Of a stretch of 64,000 nucleotides of DNA, positions 18,207 through 27,339 are shown piece after piece. Below the pieces are notes generated by a model. It did not search any database. It was not told where the DNA came from and worked only from the letters and a program-made list of their open reading frames with translations. Source of the stretch: Gemmatimonadales bacterium (lineage in GTDB: Bacteria; Gemmatimonadota; Gemmatimonadetes; Palauibacterales; Palauibacteraceae); the NCBI GenBank assembly GCA_009838765.1, contig VXQX01000017.1:10050-74049 (forward strand). Direction: 5' to 3'. Positions within the stretch are counted from its first letter, which is position 1. Each line of letters starts with the position of its first letter. The position numbers and the translations under genes were made by a program.

Positions 18207-18782
18207 TCAGGGGAGGAGGGCTTCGATCTCGGCTGTCAGGGATGCGGCGGTCTGGGGGCCGAGGAGTTCCTTTCGGATCCAGCCCTCCGGATCCACCATC
18301 ACCGTCGTCGGGAAGCCGACGGCCCCGAAGGTGGCGACGGCGTCATCCATCCCGATCATCCAGTTGGGGTATTCGACGCCGAAATCCTCGAGGAAGTCAC
18401 GGATCTCATCGACGTCGCCGGAATCGACGGCGAGTCCCAGGATGACGACCGGCCGGCCGTCGTAGATGCGGGCCAACTCCACGAGCTCCGGCAACTCATC
18501 GCGGCACGGGAGGCACCAGGTGCCCCACAGGTTCGCGACGACCACGTTGCCCCGCAGGTCTTCAAAGCCGGCCTCGCCGCCGTCCAGGGTGCGAAACGCG
18601 TCGCCGGGCGCGGGCTTGGCCCCCGAGGGCACCCCATCCGGGGCACCGCTCGCGGCCGGGTCGCGATCCGCCGAGCCGCCAGCCGCTGCGGACGCATCGT
18701 CGCCCGGGGCGCACCCGAGCCCGATCAGCGCCACGAGGGCGCCGACACTCGACGCGCACGCCATCCGTTCAGCTCTCATCAT
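18207..18782 (-). CDS. TlpA/ResA-like thioredoxin lipoprotein
   Basis: A 191-residue lipoprotein. The signal (two Arg, hydrophobic stretch, ALIGLGC lipobox with Cys at about residue 24) predicts lipid anchoring at the periplasmic face. After a Gly/Ala/Asp-rich linker a thioredoxin fold carries the active site WCLPC and the cis-proline loop GFPTT. TlpA/ResA proteins reduce disulfides for cytochrome c or oxidase maturation; ctaA and heme genes nearby are suggestive only. The start overlaps the amidohydrolase end by 14 bases. Confidence 0.85.
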   Translation of the reverse strand: MMRAERMACASSVGALVALIGLGCAPGDDASAAAGGSADRDPAASGAPDGVPSGAKPAPGDAFRTLDGGEAGFEDLRGNVVVANLWGTWCLPCRDELPELVELARIYDGRPVVILGLAVDSGDVDEIRDFLEDFGVEYPNWMIGMDDAVATFGAVGFPTTVMVDPEGWIRKELLGPQTAASLTAEIEALLP

Positions 18783-20490
18783 CCGCCTCCGGCGTGAGGA
18801 CGGCGCCGGGCAGTGCCCACGTCAAGTCGCCGTCGTCGACCACAAAAGTGCCGCCCACCAGCACGTAGTCCACACCCGACGGGTACTGGTGCGGCTCGAA
18901 GAAGGTCGCGTTGTCCTGGAGTTCGCCCAGGTCCAGCACCGCGATGTCCGCCACCAGCCCTTCCCGGATGAGACCCCGGTCGCGGAGCCCCATGACCTGC
19001 GCCGGGAGACTTGTCATCGAGCGCACCGCGCTCTCCGCGGACAAGATGCCGAGATCCATCGCGTAGCGCTTGATCTTGCGGGGGAAGGTGCCGTAGAAGC
19101 GCGCGTGCACCGGCCCGTCGCCCGGGAGGGCGATGCCGGCATCGGACGCTGTCACGAGCCACGGATGGGCCGAAAACTCCTCGACATCGATCTCGGAGAG
19201 GGAGAACCCGCGCACGCGCGCCCCGCCGGGCCGCGCTCGGTCGCCCTCCAATTGCAGCCGGATCGCAACTTCGACAGGGAACGCATCCCACTCGGCCGCC
19301 AGCTCCGCCACCGTCCTGCCCACCAGCATCTCGTCGGGGTGGTCCATGATGACGAGGTTCTCGGGCCCGCCGCGGCGGCTGATCTCGTGCGCGATGTCGA
19401 GGCGGACGCGTTCACCGCGCTGGGGATCGGAAAGCACGTACGTCAGGACGGCGGCGTAGTCGACCGCTTCCTGTCCGGCCGGACGCGCGCCCGGTCCGCC
19501 GCCGGGGAAGATCCAGCGGGGGAGGAGCACGGTGTTCCCGTCGCTCCCGGTCGTGTTGTAGGGGTACTGGTCGGCGAAGATCGGGACTCCGCGCGCGCGG
19601 GCCCGTTCTATGAGGTCCACGAGGGCACGTCCTGCGCCCCAGAAGTCCGCGCCCCGGGCCTTGATGTGGGTCGCTACGGTCGTCACGCCCGTGCGCTCCG
19701 CGACTTCGATATCCTCGAGGATGGTCTGGATCATGGTGGGAGGACCGGGGTCGTCCTGGCTCGGCCAGAACCACATCGGCGTCATGCCGGAACTGCGTTC
19801 GTGCACGATGTAGATCCCGCCGCTCCGGCCCGCCGCCTCGACGAGCGGAAAGAGTTCGGATGTCTCGCTCCAGATCCCCGGCACGTACTCGAGCCCGGCG
19901 CTGAGGCCGTAGGCGCCCTCGGCCATCCCCTGCTCCACCAGCTCCGTCATGCGCTCGACCTCGGCCGGGGTCGACGGACGCATGAAGTCGTTGCCGAGCG
20001 CCATGCGGCGGATCGTGTTGTGCCCGACCATGAGTGCCGCGTTGGGCCCGTGCCCGCGGGACTCGAGCCGCCCGCGCTGGTCCGCGATCGGCCACGGCCC
20101 CCCGCCGTCCTGGTTGATGACGACGGTGGTGATGCCCTGACTCACGAGGTTGGGAGCGGCCCGGCGGCGCGCGCCTTCGCTTCCCGAGTCTCCCTCCGCG
20201 TCGAGTCCCTGGTCCGCGTGCGAATGAATGTCGATGAATCCGGGGACGACGTACCGGCCAGCGAGTTCGATCACGCGGTCGGCGGCGGCGCCGGCCAGAT
20301 CCCCGACCCGGGCGATGCGCCCGCCGCGGATCCCCACGTCGGCGCGGAACCATGGATTTCCCGTGCCATCCAGGACGCGGCCGCCGCGCAGCAGGATATC
20401 GAAGGCCGGTTCCTGAGCGGCCGCGGTCGCAACATGCGGGAATCCGAGGACGGCGGCGAAAAGGAGCGCCCGAAGGAGTCTGCGGTTCAT
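18769..20490 (-). CDS. Secreted N-acyl-D-amino-acid deacylase-type amidohydrolase
   Basis: A 573-residue metal hydrolase with a cleaved signal peptide (ending VATAAAQEP). Motifs of the D-aminoacylase/dihydroorotase-like class are present: DIHSHAD with two metal-binding His, VGHNTIR, THIKARG, and the C-terminal SDAGIALPGDG followed by HARFYGTFPRK. Family members hydrolyse N-acyl-D-amino acids or similar amides; the exact substrate is open. The ATG at 20490 follows an AGGGGA Shine-Dalgarno; the open frame upstream is spurious. It is divergent from hemE and translationally overlaps the TlpA-like gene. Confidence 0.87.
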   Translation of the reverse strand: MNRRLLRALLFAAVLGFPHVATAAAQEPAFDILLRGGRVLDGTGNPWFRADVGIRGGRIARVGDLAGAAADRVIELAGRYVVPGFIDIHSHADQGLDAEGDSGSEGARRRAAPNLVSQGITTVVINQDGGGPWPIADQRGRLESRGHGPNAALMVGHNTIRRMALGNDFMRPSTPAEVERMTELVEQGMAEGAYGLSAGLEYVPGIWSETSELFPLVEAAGRSGGIYIVHERSSGMTPMWFWPSQDDPGPPTMIQTILEDIEVAERTGVTTVATHIKARGADFWGAGRALVDLIERARARGVPIFADQYPYNTTGSDGNTVLLPRWIFPGGGPGARPAGQEAVDYAAVLTYVLSDPQRGERVRLDIAHEISRRGGPENLVIMDHPDEMLVGRTVAELAAEWDAFPVEVAIRLQLEGDRARPGGARVRGFSLSEIDVEEFSAHPWLVTASDAGIALPGDGPVHARFYGTFPRKIKRYAMDLGILSAESAVRSMTSLPAQVMGLRDRGLIREGLVADIAVLDLGELQDNATFFEPHQYPSGVDYVLVGGTFVVDDGDLTWALPGAVLTPEADDES

Positions 20491-20615
20491 GATCGCTTCC
20501 CCTGTGAGAGATCCGAAGTCGTGGCCGCACGTGGACTGCAAGCTACGAAAGGTCCCGCGCGGGTCCAACGGTGCGGTTTGGCGCACCGCAGGCGACGGGG
20601 TAAGATCGGCGGGTC

Positions 20616-21638
20616 ATGAACGATCTCCTGCTGCGCGCCCTCGCGCGCCAACCCGTGGAGCGGACGCCGGTGTGGTTCATGCGCCAGGCGGGACGCTCAC
20701 TTCCCGCCTATCGCGACCTCCGCCGGGAGCGCGCGTTCCTCGAACTCGTGCGCGACCCGGAGGCGGCCGCCCGCGTCACGCGACTCCCGCTCGAGTACTT
20801 CGACGTGGACGCCCTCGTCCTCTTCATGGACCTCTCGACGCCGTTCGAGGCCGCCGGGATCGAGATCGAGCTGCGGGCAGGCGTCGGGCCGGTTCCCCTG
20901 CCCCCCTGGGGCGGACTCGCCGACGTGGAACGCCTGCGCCCCTTCGAGCCGCGCGAGCGCCTCGCCTTCGTGCTCGAGGCGATCCGTCTCCTCGCCGCGG
21001 ACGAGGCGCGTCCCATCATCGGCTTCGTGGGGGCCCCCTTCACGCTGTGCTCATACCTCGCGCGCGGCACGCGCGACAGCCGGCTCGCCCAGCTGCGGGC
21101 CTTCATGCTCCGGTCACCGGCGCTCTGGGACCGGCTCGCGGGGTTCTGGGCCGATCACCTCGCGGAGTTCGCGATCGCTCAGTACGAGGCCGGGGCCGGC
21201 GCGATCCAGGTGTTCGATTCCTGGTGCAGCGTCCTCGATCCTCACTCGTACCGGACGCGTGTGCTTCCCTACTCGCGCCGTCTGCTGGAGCGGCTCCGCG
21301 AGGAGGGAGTTCCCACCGTGCACTATGGCGCCACGCACGCCGCGGTGGCGGAGGCGGGAGGCGACGCGATCGGCGTCGACTGGCGCACGCCGCTCGACGA
21401 GGCGTGGGACGTCATCGGCCCGGAGCGGGCGATCCAGGGGAATCTCGATCCGGCCTGCATCCTGGCGGGCGAGGAGGCGGCACGCGCGGGGACGCGCGAA
21501 GTCCTGCGGCGGGCCGGCGGGCGTCCCGGCCACATCTTCAACCTGGGGCACGGCCTGCACCCGGAGTCCGACCCGGAGGTGATCGGCGCCGTTGTCGACG
21601 AGGTGCGGCGCTGGAGGGCACCGGGCGAGAACCGCTGA
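20616..21638 (+). CDS. hemE: Uroporphyrinogen decarboxylase
   Basis: Decarboxylates the four acetate side chains of uroporphyrinogen III to give coproporphyrinogen III. The 340-residue cytosolic protein carries the signature MRQAGRSLPAYR (residues 22-33), the active-site Asp in LVLFMDLSTPFEA, GFVGAPFTL, and the C-terminal FNLGHGLHPE. Length is normal. It is convergent with hemY; hemH follows 1.4 kb on. Confidence 0.96.
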   Translation: MNDLLLRALARQPVERTPVWFMRQAGRSLPAYRDLRRERAFLELVRDPEAAARVTRLPLEYFDVDALVLFMDLSTPFEAAGIEIELRAGVGPVPLPPWGGLADVERLRPFEPRERLAFVLEAIRLLAADEARPIIGFVGAPFTLCSYLARGTRDSRLAQLRAFMLRSPALWDRLAGFWADHLAEFAIAQYEAGAGAIQVFDSWCSVLDPHSYRTRVLPYSRRLLERLREEGVPTVHYGATHAAVAEAGGDAIGVDWRTPLDEAWDVIGPERAIQGNLDPACILAGEEAARAGTREVLRRAGGRPGHIFNLGHGLHPESDPEVIGAVVDEVRRWRAPGENR

Positions 21639-21641
21639 GGA

Positions 21642-21657
21642 CGTTCCCGCGGGAACG
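21642..21657. repeat. 16-bp perfect palindrome, copy 2
   Basis: Same CGTTCCCGCGGGAACG as at 11240-11255, here four bases after the hemE stop in the 37-base gap to convergent hemY. The position between converging genes would suit a bidirectional transcription signal, but no T tract follows. Confidence 0.6.
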
Positions 21658-21675
21658 CTGGCGGCCGGAGCGCGG

Positions 21676-22941
21676 CTATGCGCGCGCGGCGAGACGCTCC
21701 GCTACCGACTCGGCTTCGGCGACGCGGCTCGATATGCCGAGCCGTCCGGTGTAGCCGGCGGCGAGCGTGATGCCGGGAGGAAGGTCGAGCCCGTCCAGCG
21801 CCGCCCACGAGCCGTCATATGCCGGGAGCCGCGGTCGGGCCGAACGGATTGCCGTCGCCGCCGCCCCATGGATCGCCTCGTACTCGCTGGCCGCGGTCCG
21901 CTCGAGTCGGGCCGCGTCCCAGGCGGAAACGCCGGGATCGAGACCGCCGCCCAGATAGGCCGTACAGAGGCCGTCGCGCCCGAACAGCGAGGCGTTCCAC
22001 GTCACACCGCGCGTACGCCACCGTTCTCCCAGGGCGACCTGGAAGCCGAACCCCTCCGGCGCCCGCTCGACCTGAAGCGGCACTACGGCCACGCGGTGAT
22101 ACCGCAGTCCGGCCAGGCGGTCGGCCGCAGCGGGTGCGATGGTCCTCAGGAGATCCGCCGCGGCGCGCGCCGGCGTCGCGATCACCACATGGTCCACGGA
22201 CTCGGAGTCCGGCCGGCGGCCCCCGTGGGCGACCTCGAACCGCCGGCGCGAGCGCCGCAACTCGTGGACCGGCGCCGCGACCCGGATCCGGTCCGCGTGT
22301 CGGCGCGCGATGGCGTTCGGCAGCGCGGCCATGCCCGCGCGAAAGGTGAACGCCGGTGGCGACGCGGCCGGCTGCCAGCGGCTCGCCGCGGCGAGGAGGC
22401 TGCGCTTCACACCGAGCGGGCCGAGCAGCATGGGAAGGACGCGTGCTGCCGGCATCGTCTCCGGGTCGGATCCGAAGGTCGCGGAGATGAGGGGACCGAA
22501 CAGCCGCTCGTACGCCTCACTCCCGGCCTTGCGTCGAAAGTAGCGCGCCACGGACTCCCGCGGCCGAATCCCTCTGGTGAGCGGTTCGAGGGCGGCGCGG
22601 GCGCGCCCCGCCGGCGAGAGCAGGTCCCCCGTCAGGAGCCCGCGCGGCCGGTGCGGCACGACCCGCAGGCGGCCGCGGGCCCAGACGAACAGCCGCGACC
22701 CGGGCCGCGCCTCCAGCACCTCCCCTCGAAGCTCGAGTTCATCGACAAGCCGCCGCACCGGAGGCGAGAGGCGCGTCCGCTGGGGGCCGAGTTCGACGAC
22801 CCGGCCGTCGTCGCGGCTGGTACGGATGACCCCCCCGACGTCATCCGCTCCCTCGAACAGGATCGAGTCGACGCCACGCCGCGCCAGGGCGTGCGTGAGC
22901 GCCAGCCCCGTGATCCCTCCGCCGATGATTCCGACCCGCAT
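21676..22941 (-). CDS. hemY: Oxygen-dependent protoporphyrinogen oxidase (HemY type)
   Basis: A 421-residue FAD enzyme that oxidises protoporphyrinogen (or coproporphyrinogen) to the porphyrin. The N-terminal dinucleotide fold MRVGIIGGGITGLALTHAL is followed by GADDVGGVIRT; the C-terminal FAD-contact motif is AGYTGRLGISSRVAEA. The start at 22941 follows GGAGGGGGAAGG; longer open frame upstream runs into the divergent hemH promoter. The partner HemH makes protoheme, so the protoporphyrin route is likely. Classical and coproheme-type oxidases cannot be separated by eye. Confidence 0.88.
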   Translation of the reverse strand: MRVGIIGGGITGLALTHALARRGVDSILFEGADDVGGVIRTSRDDGRVVELGPQRTRLSPPVRRLVDELELRGEVLEARPGSRLFVWARGRLRVVPHRPRGLLTGDLLSPAGRARAALEPLTRGIRPRESVARYFRRKAGSEAYERLFGPLISATFGSDPETMPAARVLPMLLGPLGVKRSLLAAASRWQPAASPPAFTFRAGMAALPNAIARRHADRIRVAAPVHELRRSRRRFEVAHGGRRPDSESVDHVVIATPARAAADLLRTIAPAAADRLAGLRYHRVAVVPLQVERAPEGFGFQVALGERWRTRGVTWNASLFGRDGLCTAYLGGGLDPGVSAWDAARLERTAASEYEAIHGAAATAIRSARPRLPAYDGSWAALDGLDLPPGITLAAGYTGRLGISSRVAEAESVAERLAARA

Positions 22942-23071
22942 GCCTTCCCCCTCCGGCTGCCTCGCCGCTCGAAGGGGGCAAGGCGCTTCCGCGGCGCCAC
23001 ACCTGGAGGCGGCAACGTCCCGAACCCTTCCGGCGCGGGCAAGCCGGGGACGGCGCCGATAGGTTCGGGCG

Positions 23072-24136
23072 ATGGCGAACTCCCAACCCCGACCCGCCGT
23101 CCTCCTCTTGAACTTCGGTGAACCGACAGGCACGGACCCGAGCGCCGTCGCCCGCTTTCTGGAGCGGATCTTCCTCGCCAACGCGCGGCTGGAGCCGCAC
23201 ATGGACGCGGCGGCGGCCCGTGCACGGAGCCGCGAACTCGCGCGGCGGCGGACGCCCGGCTTGATCGAGGTCTACGAGACGATCGGCGGCTCACCGCTCC
23301 ACGCGCAGGCGCAGGCGCAGGCGAAGGCGCTCGACCGGGCGCTGAGGGCCCGCGGCCACCCGGTGCGCGTGACCGTGGGGATGCAGTTCACCGAGCCGTC
23401 GATCGAGGAGGCGCTGCGCCGCCTGCGTGAGACAGGCGCCGAGGCCGTCGTTGCCCTACCCGTGTACCCGCTTTGCGGCCCCTCGACCACCGTTGCGGCG
23501 CTGGACGAGGTCGAGGAAGCGCTCGAGCGAATCGGATGGCGCCCGGAGGTGCGCGGCGTGACCGGGTGGCATCGCCATCCCCGCTACGCACGCCTTCGCG
23601 CCGACGCGATCCGCCGCGCGGCCGGGGAGGCGGGCTGGAGCGTGACGGACGCGGAGGTCCGCCTCGTGTTCAGCGCCCACGGCACCCCGCTGCGGTACAT
23701 CGAAGCGGGCAGCCGCTACGTGGAATACGTCGAAGAGTGGTGCGCGACCCAGGCGCGCGCGCTGGACCTCGACATGTGGACGCTCGGCTACCAGAACCAC
23801 ACGAACCGAGGGATCGAATGGACTCCGCCGGACATCGAGACGGCGCTGGAGCGCCTCCGGGGCGTGGGAAGAGTCCTCGTCGACCCCGTCAGCTTCATGC
23901 ACGAGCAGTCCGAGACGCTGATGGAGCTGGATGTGGACCTCGCCCGGCACGCCGACGCACTCGGCCTCGAGTTTCGCCGCGTCGGTGTGCCGCACGACGA
24001 TGGAGCGTTCGCCGAGGTGCTGGCCGACCTCGCGCTGGCGGCGCTGGGCCTCGACGTTCCAGCCCTGCCTCCCGGGACCTCGTGCCGGTGCCGCCCGGGA
24101 ACCGAAGTCTGCTTCAACGGCGAGCCGCTCGCCTGA
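23072..24136 (+). CDS. hemH: Ferrochelatase with C-terminal Cys cluster
   Basis: Inserts ferrous iron into protoporphyrin IX. The 354-residue enzyme has the family start LLLNFGEPTGT, the catalytic His in VFSAHGTPL, and the C-terminal DPVSFMHEQSETLMELD. A Cys at 135 (YPLCGPSTT) and three at the extreme C-terminus (338, 340, 347 in SCRCRPGTEVCFNG) resemble the ligand sets of [2Fe-2S] ferrochelatases, although the C-terminal spacing (CxC-x6-C) is the mirror of the C-x6-CxC I recall for mycobacteria. Cluster binding is inference. It is divergent from hemY. Confidence 0.93.
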   Translation: MANSQPRPAVLLLNFGEPTGTDPSAVARFLERIFLANARLEPHMDAAAARARSRELARRRTPGLIEVYETIGGSPLHAQAQAQAKALDRALRARGHPVRVTVGMQFTEPSIEEALRRLRETGAEAVVALPVYPLCGPSTTVAALDEVEEALERIGWRPEVRGVTGWHRHPRYARLRADAIRRAAGEAGWSVTDAEVRLVFSAHGTPLRYIEAGSRYVEYVEEWCATQARALDLDMWTLGYQNHTNRGIEWTPPDIETALERLRGVGRVLVDPVSFMHEQSETLMELDVDLARHADALGLEFRRVGVPHDDGAFAEVLADLALAALGLDVPALPPGTSCRCRPGTEVCFNGEPLA

Positions 24137-24178
24137 CCTTCGCGTGCCTGGCAGCCCGTGGCAAAGCCTCCGCTGCGG

Positions 24179-24775
24179 TCAGCCTTCCGGGCTTGCGGTC
24201 AGGTCTTCGAGCACTCGGCCGCCGACGCTGTCCACCTGCCCGCGGATCACGCACGCCAGCATGTCGGCGGCTTCGCGCAGCATCGACGCCGGTTCCCGCC
24301 GGTCGCCCTCGAAACGCACGACCTCGCCGAGGAAGATCCCGACCAGTTGAGTGGACCCGGAGTCGTCGCCGCCCGATTTGATCGCATCGTCGTACGCCGC
24401 TCCCGGTACGCTGGCCCTCCACGGTTCATCCCGCTCGGATCCGCCCCGCGACGCCCGGTCCATCGGCACGAGCGCGAGCAGGCTGCCCTCCATGCCGGGC
24501 CCGCCCTTCCGGACGTTCAGCGCGAGCGCGACCGGCCGGTCGAAGAGATCCATCTCGAGGAAGTGCTGCACGCTGTCGCGGGGGATCGCGCAGCGCCCGA
24601 TCGGCTTGTCTTCGTGAAAGGTCCCGATGCAGATACTGCCCCGGGGCGTCAGGTCGTGCTCGATCGGCCGGACATCGAGCTTGAGGGGGGTGGCAGTGCC
24701 GACGAGGACGTGTTCGCGGCGCTTTTCGGCTTCGGGCGACGGGGGGAGCATGTCTCCGAAGAACAGTGTCGTCAT
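24179..24775 (-). CDS. Protein of unknown function
   Basis: I do not recognise this 198-residue protein. It looks cytosolic: no signal peptide or membrane segment. The first 120 residues are strand-rich with conserved-looking patches (GSICIGTFHEDKPIGRCAIP; GPGMEGSLLALVPMD), followed by a low-complexity Gly/Ser/Asp stretch and a C-terminal helix (MLREAADMLACVIRG). The ATG at 24775 has GGGAGG eight bases upstream. It lies between hemH (convergent, 42 bases) and a divergent leucine-dehydrogenase-like gene, so its context gives no function. Confidence 0.65.
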   Translation of the reverse strand: MTTLFFGDMLPPSPEAEKRREHVLVGTATPLKLDVRPIEHDLTPRGSICIGTFHEDKPIGRCAIPRDSVQHFLEMDLFDRPVALALNVRKGGPGMEGSLLALVPMDRASRGGSERDEPWRASVPGAAYDDAIKSGGDDSGSTQLVGIFLGEVVRFEGDRREPASMLREAADMLACVIRGQVDSVGGRVLEDLTASPEG

Positions 24776-24930
24776 CCCATCGCCTCCCGGTCGGTCGCCG
24801 CCGTGTTACCTCGCTAGCACCGATACGCGATCGCGCCCCGCATGTTCCCAATGTCGCCCGGGCGGGCAGCGCGCGATAGTCTCACCGCGCTCGCGCACCC
24901 GGCAGCCCACGAATCGAATACGGAGAGGGT

Positions 24931-25977
24931 ATGACCCGCGGCTTTCTCGAGGTCATGGAGGCGTGGGACGGCGAATCCGTCGTCACCGCGTTCGACTCCG
25001 CTACCGGGGCCTGGATCTTCGTGGCCCTGCACGATACGCGGCTGGGTCCGGCCGCCGGAGGCACCCGGATGGCGTCGTATCCGGCGCCCGTGGACGGTCT
25101 GATCGACGCCATGCGTCTCGCCGAGGGCATGACCTGGAAGTGGGCGGGCGTGGGCGTTCGGTTCGGCGGCGGCAAGGCGGTCATCGCCATCCCGAACGAC
25201 CTGGGCCACGAAGCCCGCGCGGGCCTGATCGATCGATACGCGGCGCGTCTCGTCTCGCTGCGCGGCGCCTTCCAGACCGGCGTCGACATGGGCACGACCC
25301 CGGAGGACATGGCCCGCATCGGCGCCATTTCCGGGTACGCCGTCGGCCTCGTGGACGGGAAGCCGGGAGACCCGGGGCCGTACACCGCACGTGGTGTCTT
25401 CGCCGGGATCCGGGCCGCCCTCGAGCACCGGTTCGGCGAGGCAAATTTCGGCGCCCGCTCCGTACTCGTGCAGGGGCTCGGAGATGTCGGCCTCCCCCTG
25501 GCCGGGATGCTGGCCGAGGCCGGGGCGACCCTCCACCTGACGGATCTGCGCGAGGAGGCCGCAAGGCGGGCGCAGACACGCTTTGGGGGGACGGTCATCC
25601 CCGCTGACGACATGTGGGAGGTAGAGGCGGACGTGTACGCGCCCTGCGCCGTCGGGGCGACCCTCAATCCAGACACGATCCCCCGCCTGCGGTGTGGGAT
25701 CGTCGCCGGTTCCGCGAACAACCAGCTTCTTTCGGAGGCCGACGCGGACAGGCTGCGCGCGCGCGGGATCCTCTACGCTCCCGATTACGTGATCAACGCC
25801 GGCGGGGCGGTCGCCTTCGCCGCCATCCACCGGGGCGAGCGCGACGAGACCCGGCTCCGGGCCCGCGTCGACGAGATCGGGGCATCACTGCGAGAGCTGT
25901 TTGAGGAGGCGGCCGCCGCCGGAGAATCGCCGCTTCACGCGGCCCGCCGGCGAGCCCGACGGTTCCTCGATACGTAG
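24931..25977 (+). CDS. Leucine/valine dehydrogenase-like amino acid dehydrogenase
   Basis: A 348-residue Glu/Leu/Phe/Val dehydrogenase of the branched-chain type: reversibly deaminates leucine (or valine/phenylalanine) with NAD+. Lys70 (MTWKWAG) and Lys82 (FGGGKAVI) have the same 12-residue spacing as the substrate and catalytic lysines of Bacillus leucine dehydrogenase. The Rossmann motif GLGDVG is near residue 182 and GSANNQL, VINAGG follow as in the family. An AGAGGGT Shine-Dalgarno precedes the ATG. Substrate preference is inferred from the short (about 350) length class. Confidence 0.88.
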   Translation: MTRGFLEVMEAWDGESVVTAFDSATGAWIFVALHDTRLGPAAGGTRMASYPAPVDGLIDAMRLAEGMTWKWAGVGVRFGGGKAVIAIPNDLGHEARAGLIDRYAARLVSLRGAFQTGVDMGTTPEDMARIGAISGYAVGLVDGKPGDPGPYTARGVFAGIRAALEHRFGEANFGARSVLVQGLGDVGLPLAGMLAEAGATLHLTDLREEAARRAQTRFGGTVIPADDMWEVEADVYAPCAVGATLNPDTIPRLRCGIVAGSANNQLLSEADADRLRARGILYAPDYVINAGGAVAFAAIHRGERDETRLRARVDEIGASLRELFEEAAAAGESPLHAARRRARRFLDT

Positions 25978-25991
25978 GCCAACCGCTGAGG

Positions 25992-27132
25992 CTAACCGCC
26001 GGACGAGGCTTCGATCAGATCGTACATGCGCACGAACTCGATGCCCAGTTCGTCGCTCCAAACGCCTAGCACGTAATCGCGTCCGATGTCGTACGGACGG
26101 AAGCCCTGTGGTAGAACGACGATACCTCCGAAATCTCCACGAATCGACGGATCAGTTACGATCCAGCGCGTTGGAGCACCTTCAGCGATTGCCGAATCGT
26201 AGACCTCCCTCCAGACCTTACCGCCCTCTTGCAGCGCGAGCGCCTTGAAAGGTGGAAGAGTCATGGGCACCGATACGGAGGCTACGAACTCTTCGTACCG
26301 ATCTCGCCATGTGCGGCGCTCGGTTCGGCGGGAAAACCGGGTGACCCGTTCGTTCTTCGATTGGCCCCAAAGCAATCGATTTGTCGCGCGCGGCAATTGT
26401 AACCGTACGAAGGAAGGGCGCCGACACGGTCTCTCCACCGACGCGTATGCTCTCACCCCCCGTACCTACTCGCATCTGATAGAGGTTTTCGCTCCCCGGT
26501 GTCCGCCGTCCAAACGGAACGGCTCGGCCAGCGGTGTCGACTAGCAACGGCTGCACGACCGGTGCTCGGTACGTAAGCACACTGCTGGGATAATCTCCGT
26601 AGTGTGCTTCAACGCCCTCTCCCTTAATCTCCTCGAGACCCACCAAGGTTCCGTTCGCAAGAAACCCGTATAGGTGGACCCTTCGTCCCGCTGCTTGGAA
26701 CTCCCGCGACACATCGTACGTCCGCACGAGCCGTCGATCAGGGGAGAATAACGTCACACGCCCCAGCAGGAGGTCCAACGCCGCCAACCCGCCATCTTCA
26801 AGTTCCGCGACGCGGTACAAGCGCCTGAACTCGCCCGGTCCGTCACCCGCACGGCCAAGTGACGCCACGTAAGCGCCCCGCGAATCGAAGAACTTCAGGG
26901 TCCGTGCTCCCCCATCCGCCACAAGAATCCCACCGTCTCTCAGGCGAATCACATCGGTTATCCTGAAGAGGACGGAGTCGTCACCATCAATGGATCCGAT
27001 CTGGAGCCGTGGCTCTTCGGAGACGCGATATGCGAACGGCAACTCCTGAGCCACACCAGTCCCCGCCACCGCGCGTGGAAGGCCGACATGGAGGGCAACT
27101 ACCAAACCGGTCAGGAGTGTTTGCAATCGCAT
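25992..27132 (-). pseudogene. Six-bladed beta-propeller secreted protein, frameshifted
   Basis: Two overlapping reading frames together encode one propeller protein of about 380 residues. Frame one starts at the ATG at 27132 with a signal peptide and blades such as VLFRITDVIRLRDGGILVAD and ASLGRAGDGPGEFRRLYRV. Frame two supplies the usual family end (YEEFVAS, GGIVVLPQGFRPYDIGRDYV, LGVWSDELGIEFVRMYDL). The frames switch near 26350-26365, where IALGPIEE gives way to NERVTRFSRR; some residues may also be missing. It is either a recent pseudogene or a sequencing error. Base composition from about 26000 to 27250 is visibly less GC-rich than the flanks, suggesting acquired DNA. Confidence 0.72.
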
Positions 27133-27339
27133 GCAGCATTGCCCCGTCTTCGTGATCCGATTCGGCTGACCGCAGAACGCTACTGGACGCAGATACAAGA
27201 AGAATACCCGAGATCACCATCCAAGCCGCAACGATATGGTTCGAGCTAACGTCGCGTCACATGGCACACAAGAATAGGGCGGTGATCTTCCGCCACCCTC
27301 CGGGATGGGCTTCCATCCAAGCCATCATGTAATCCACAC

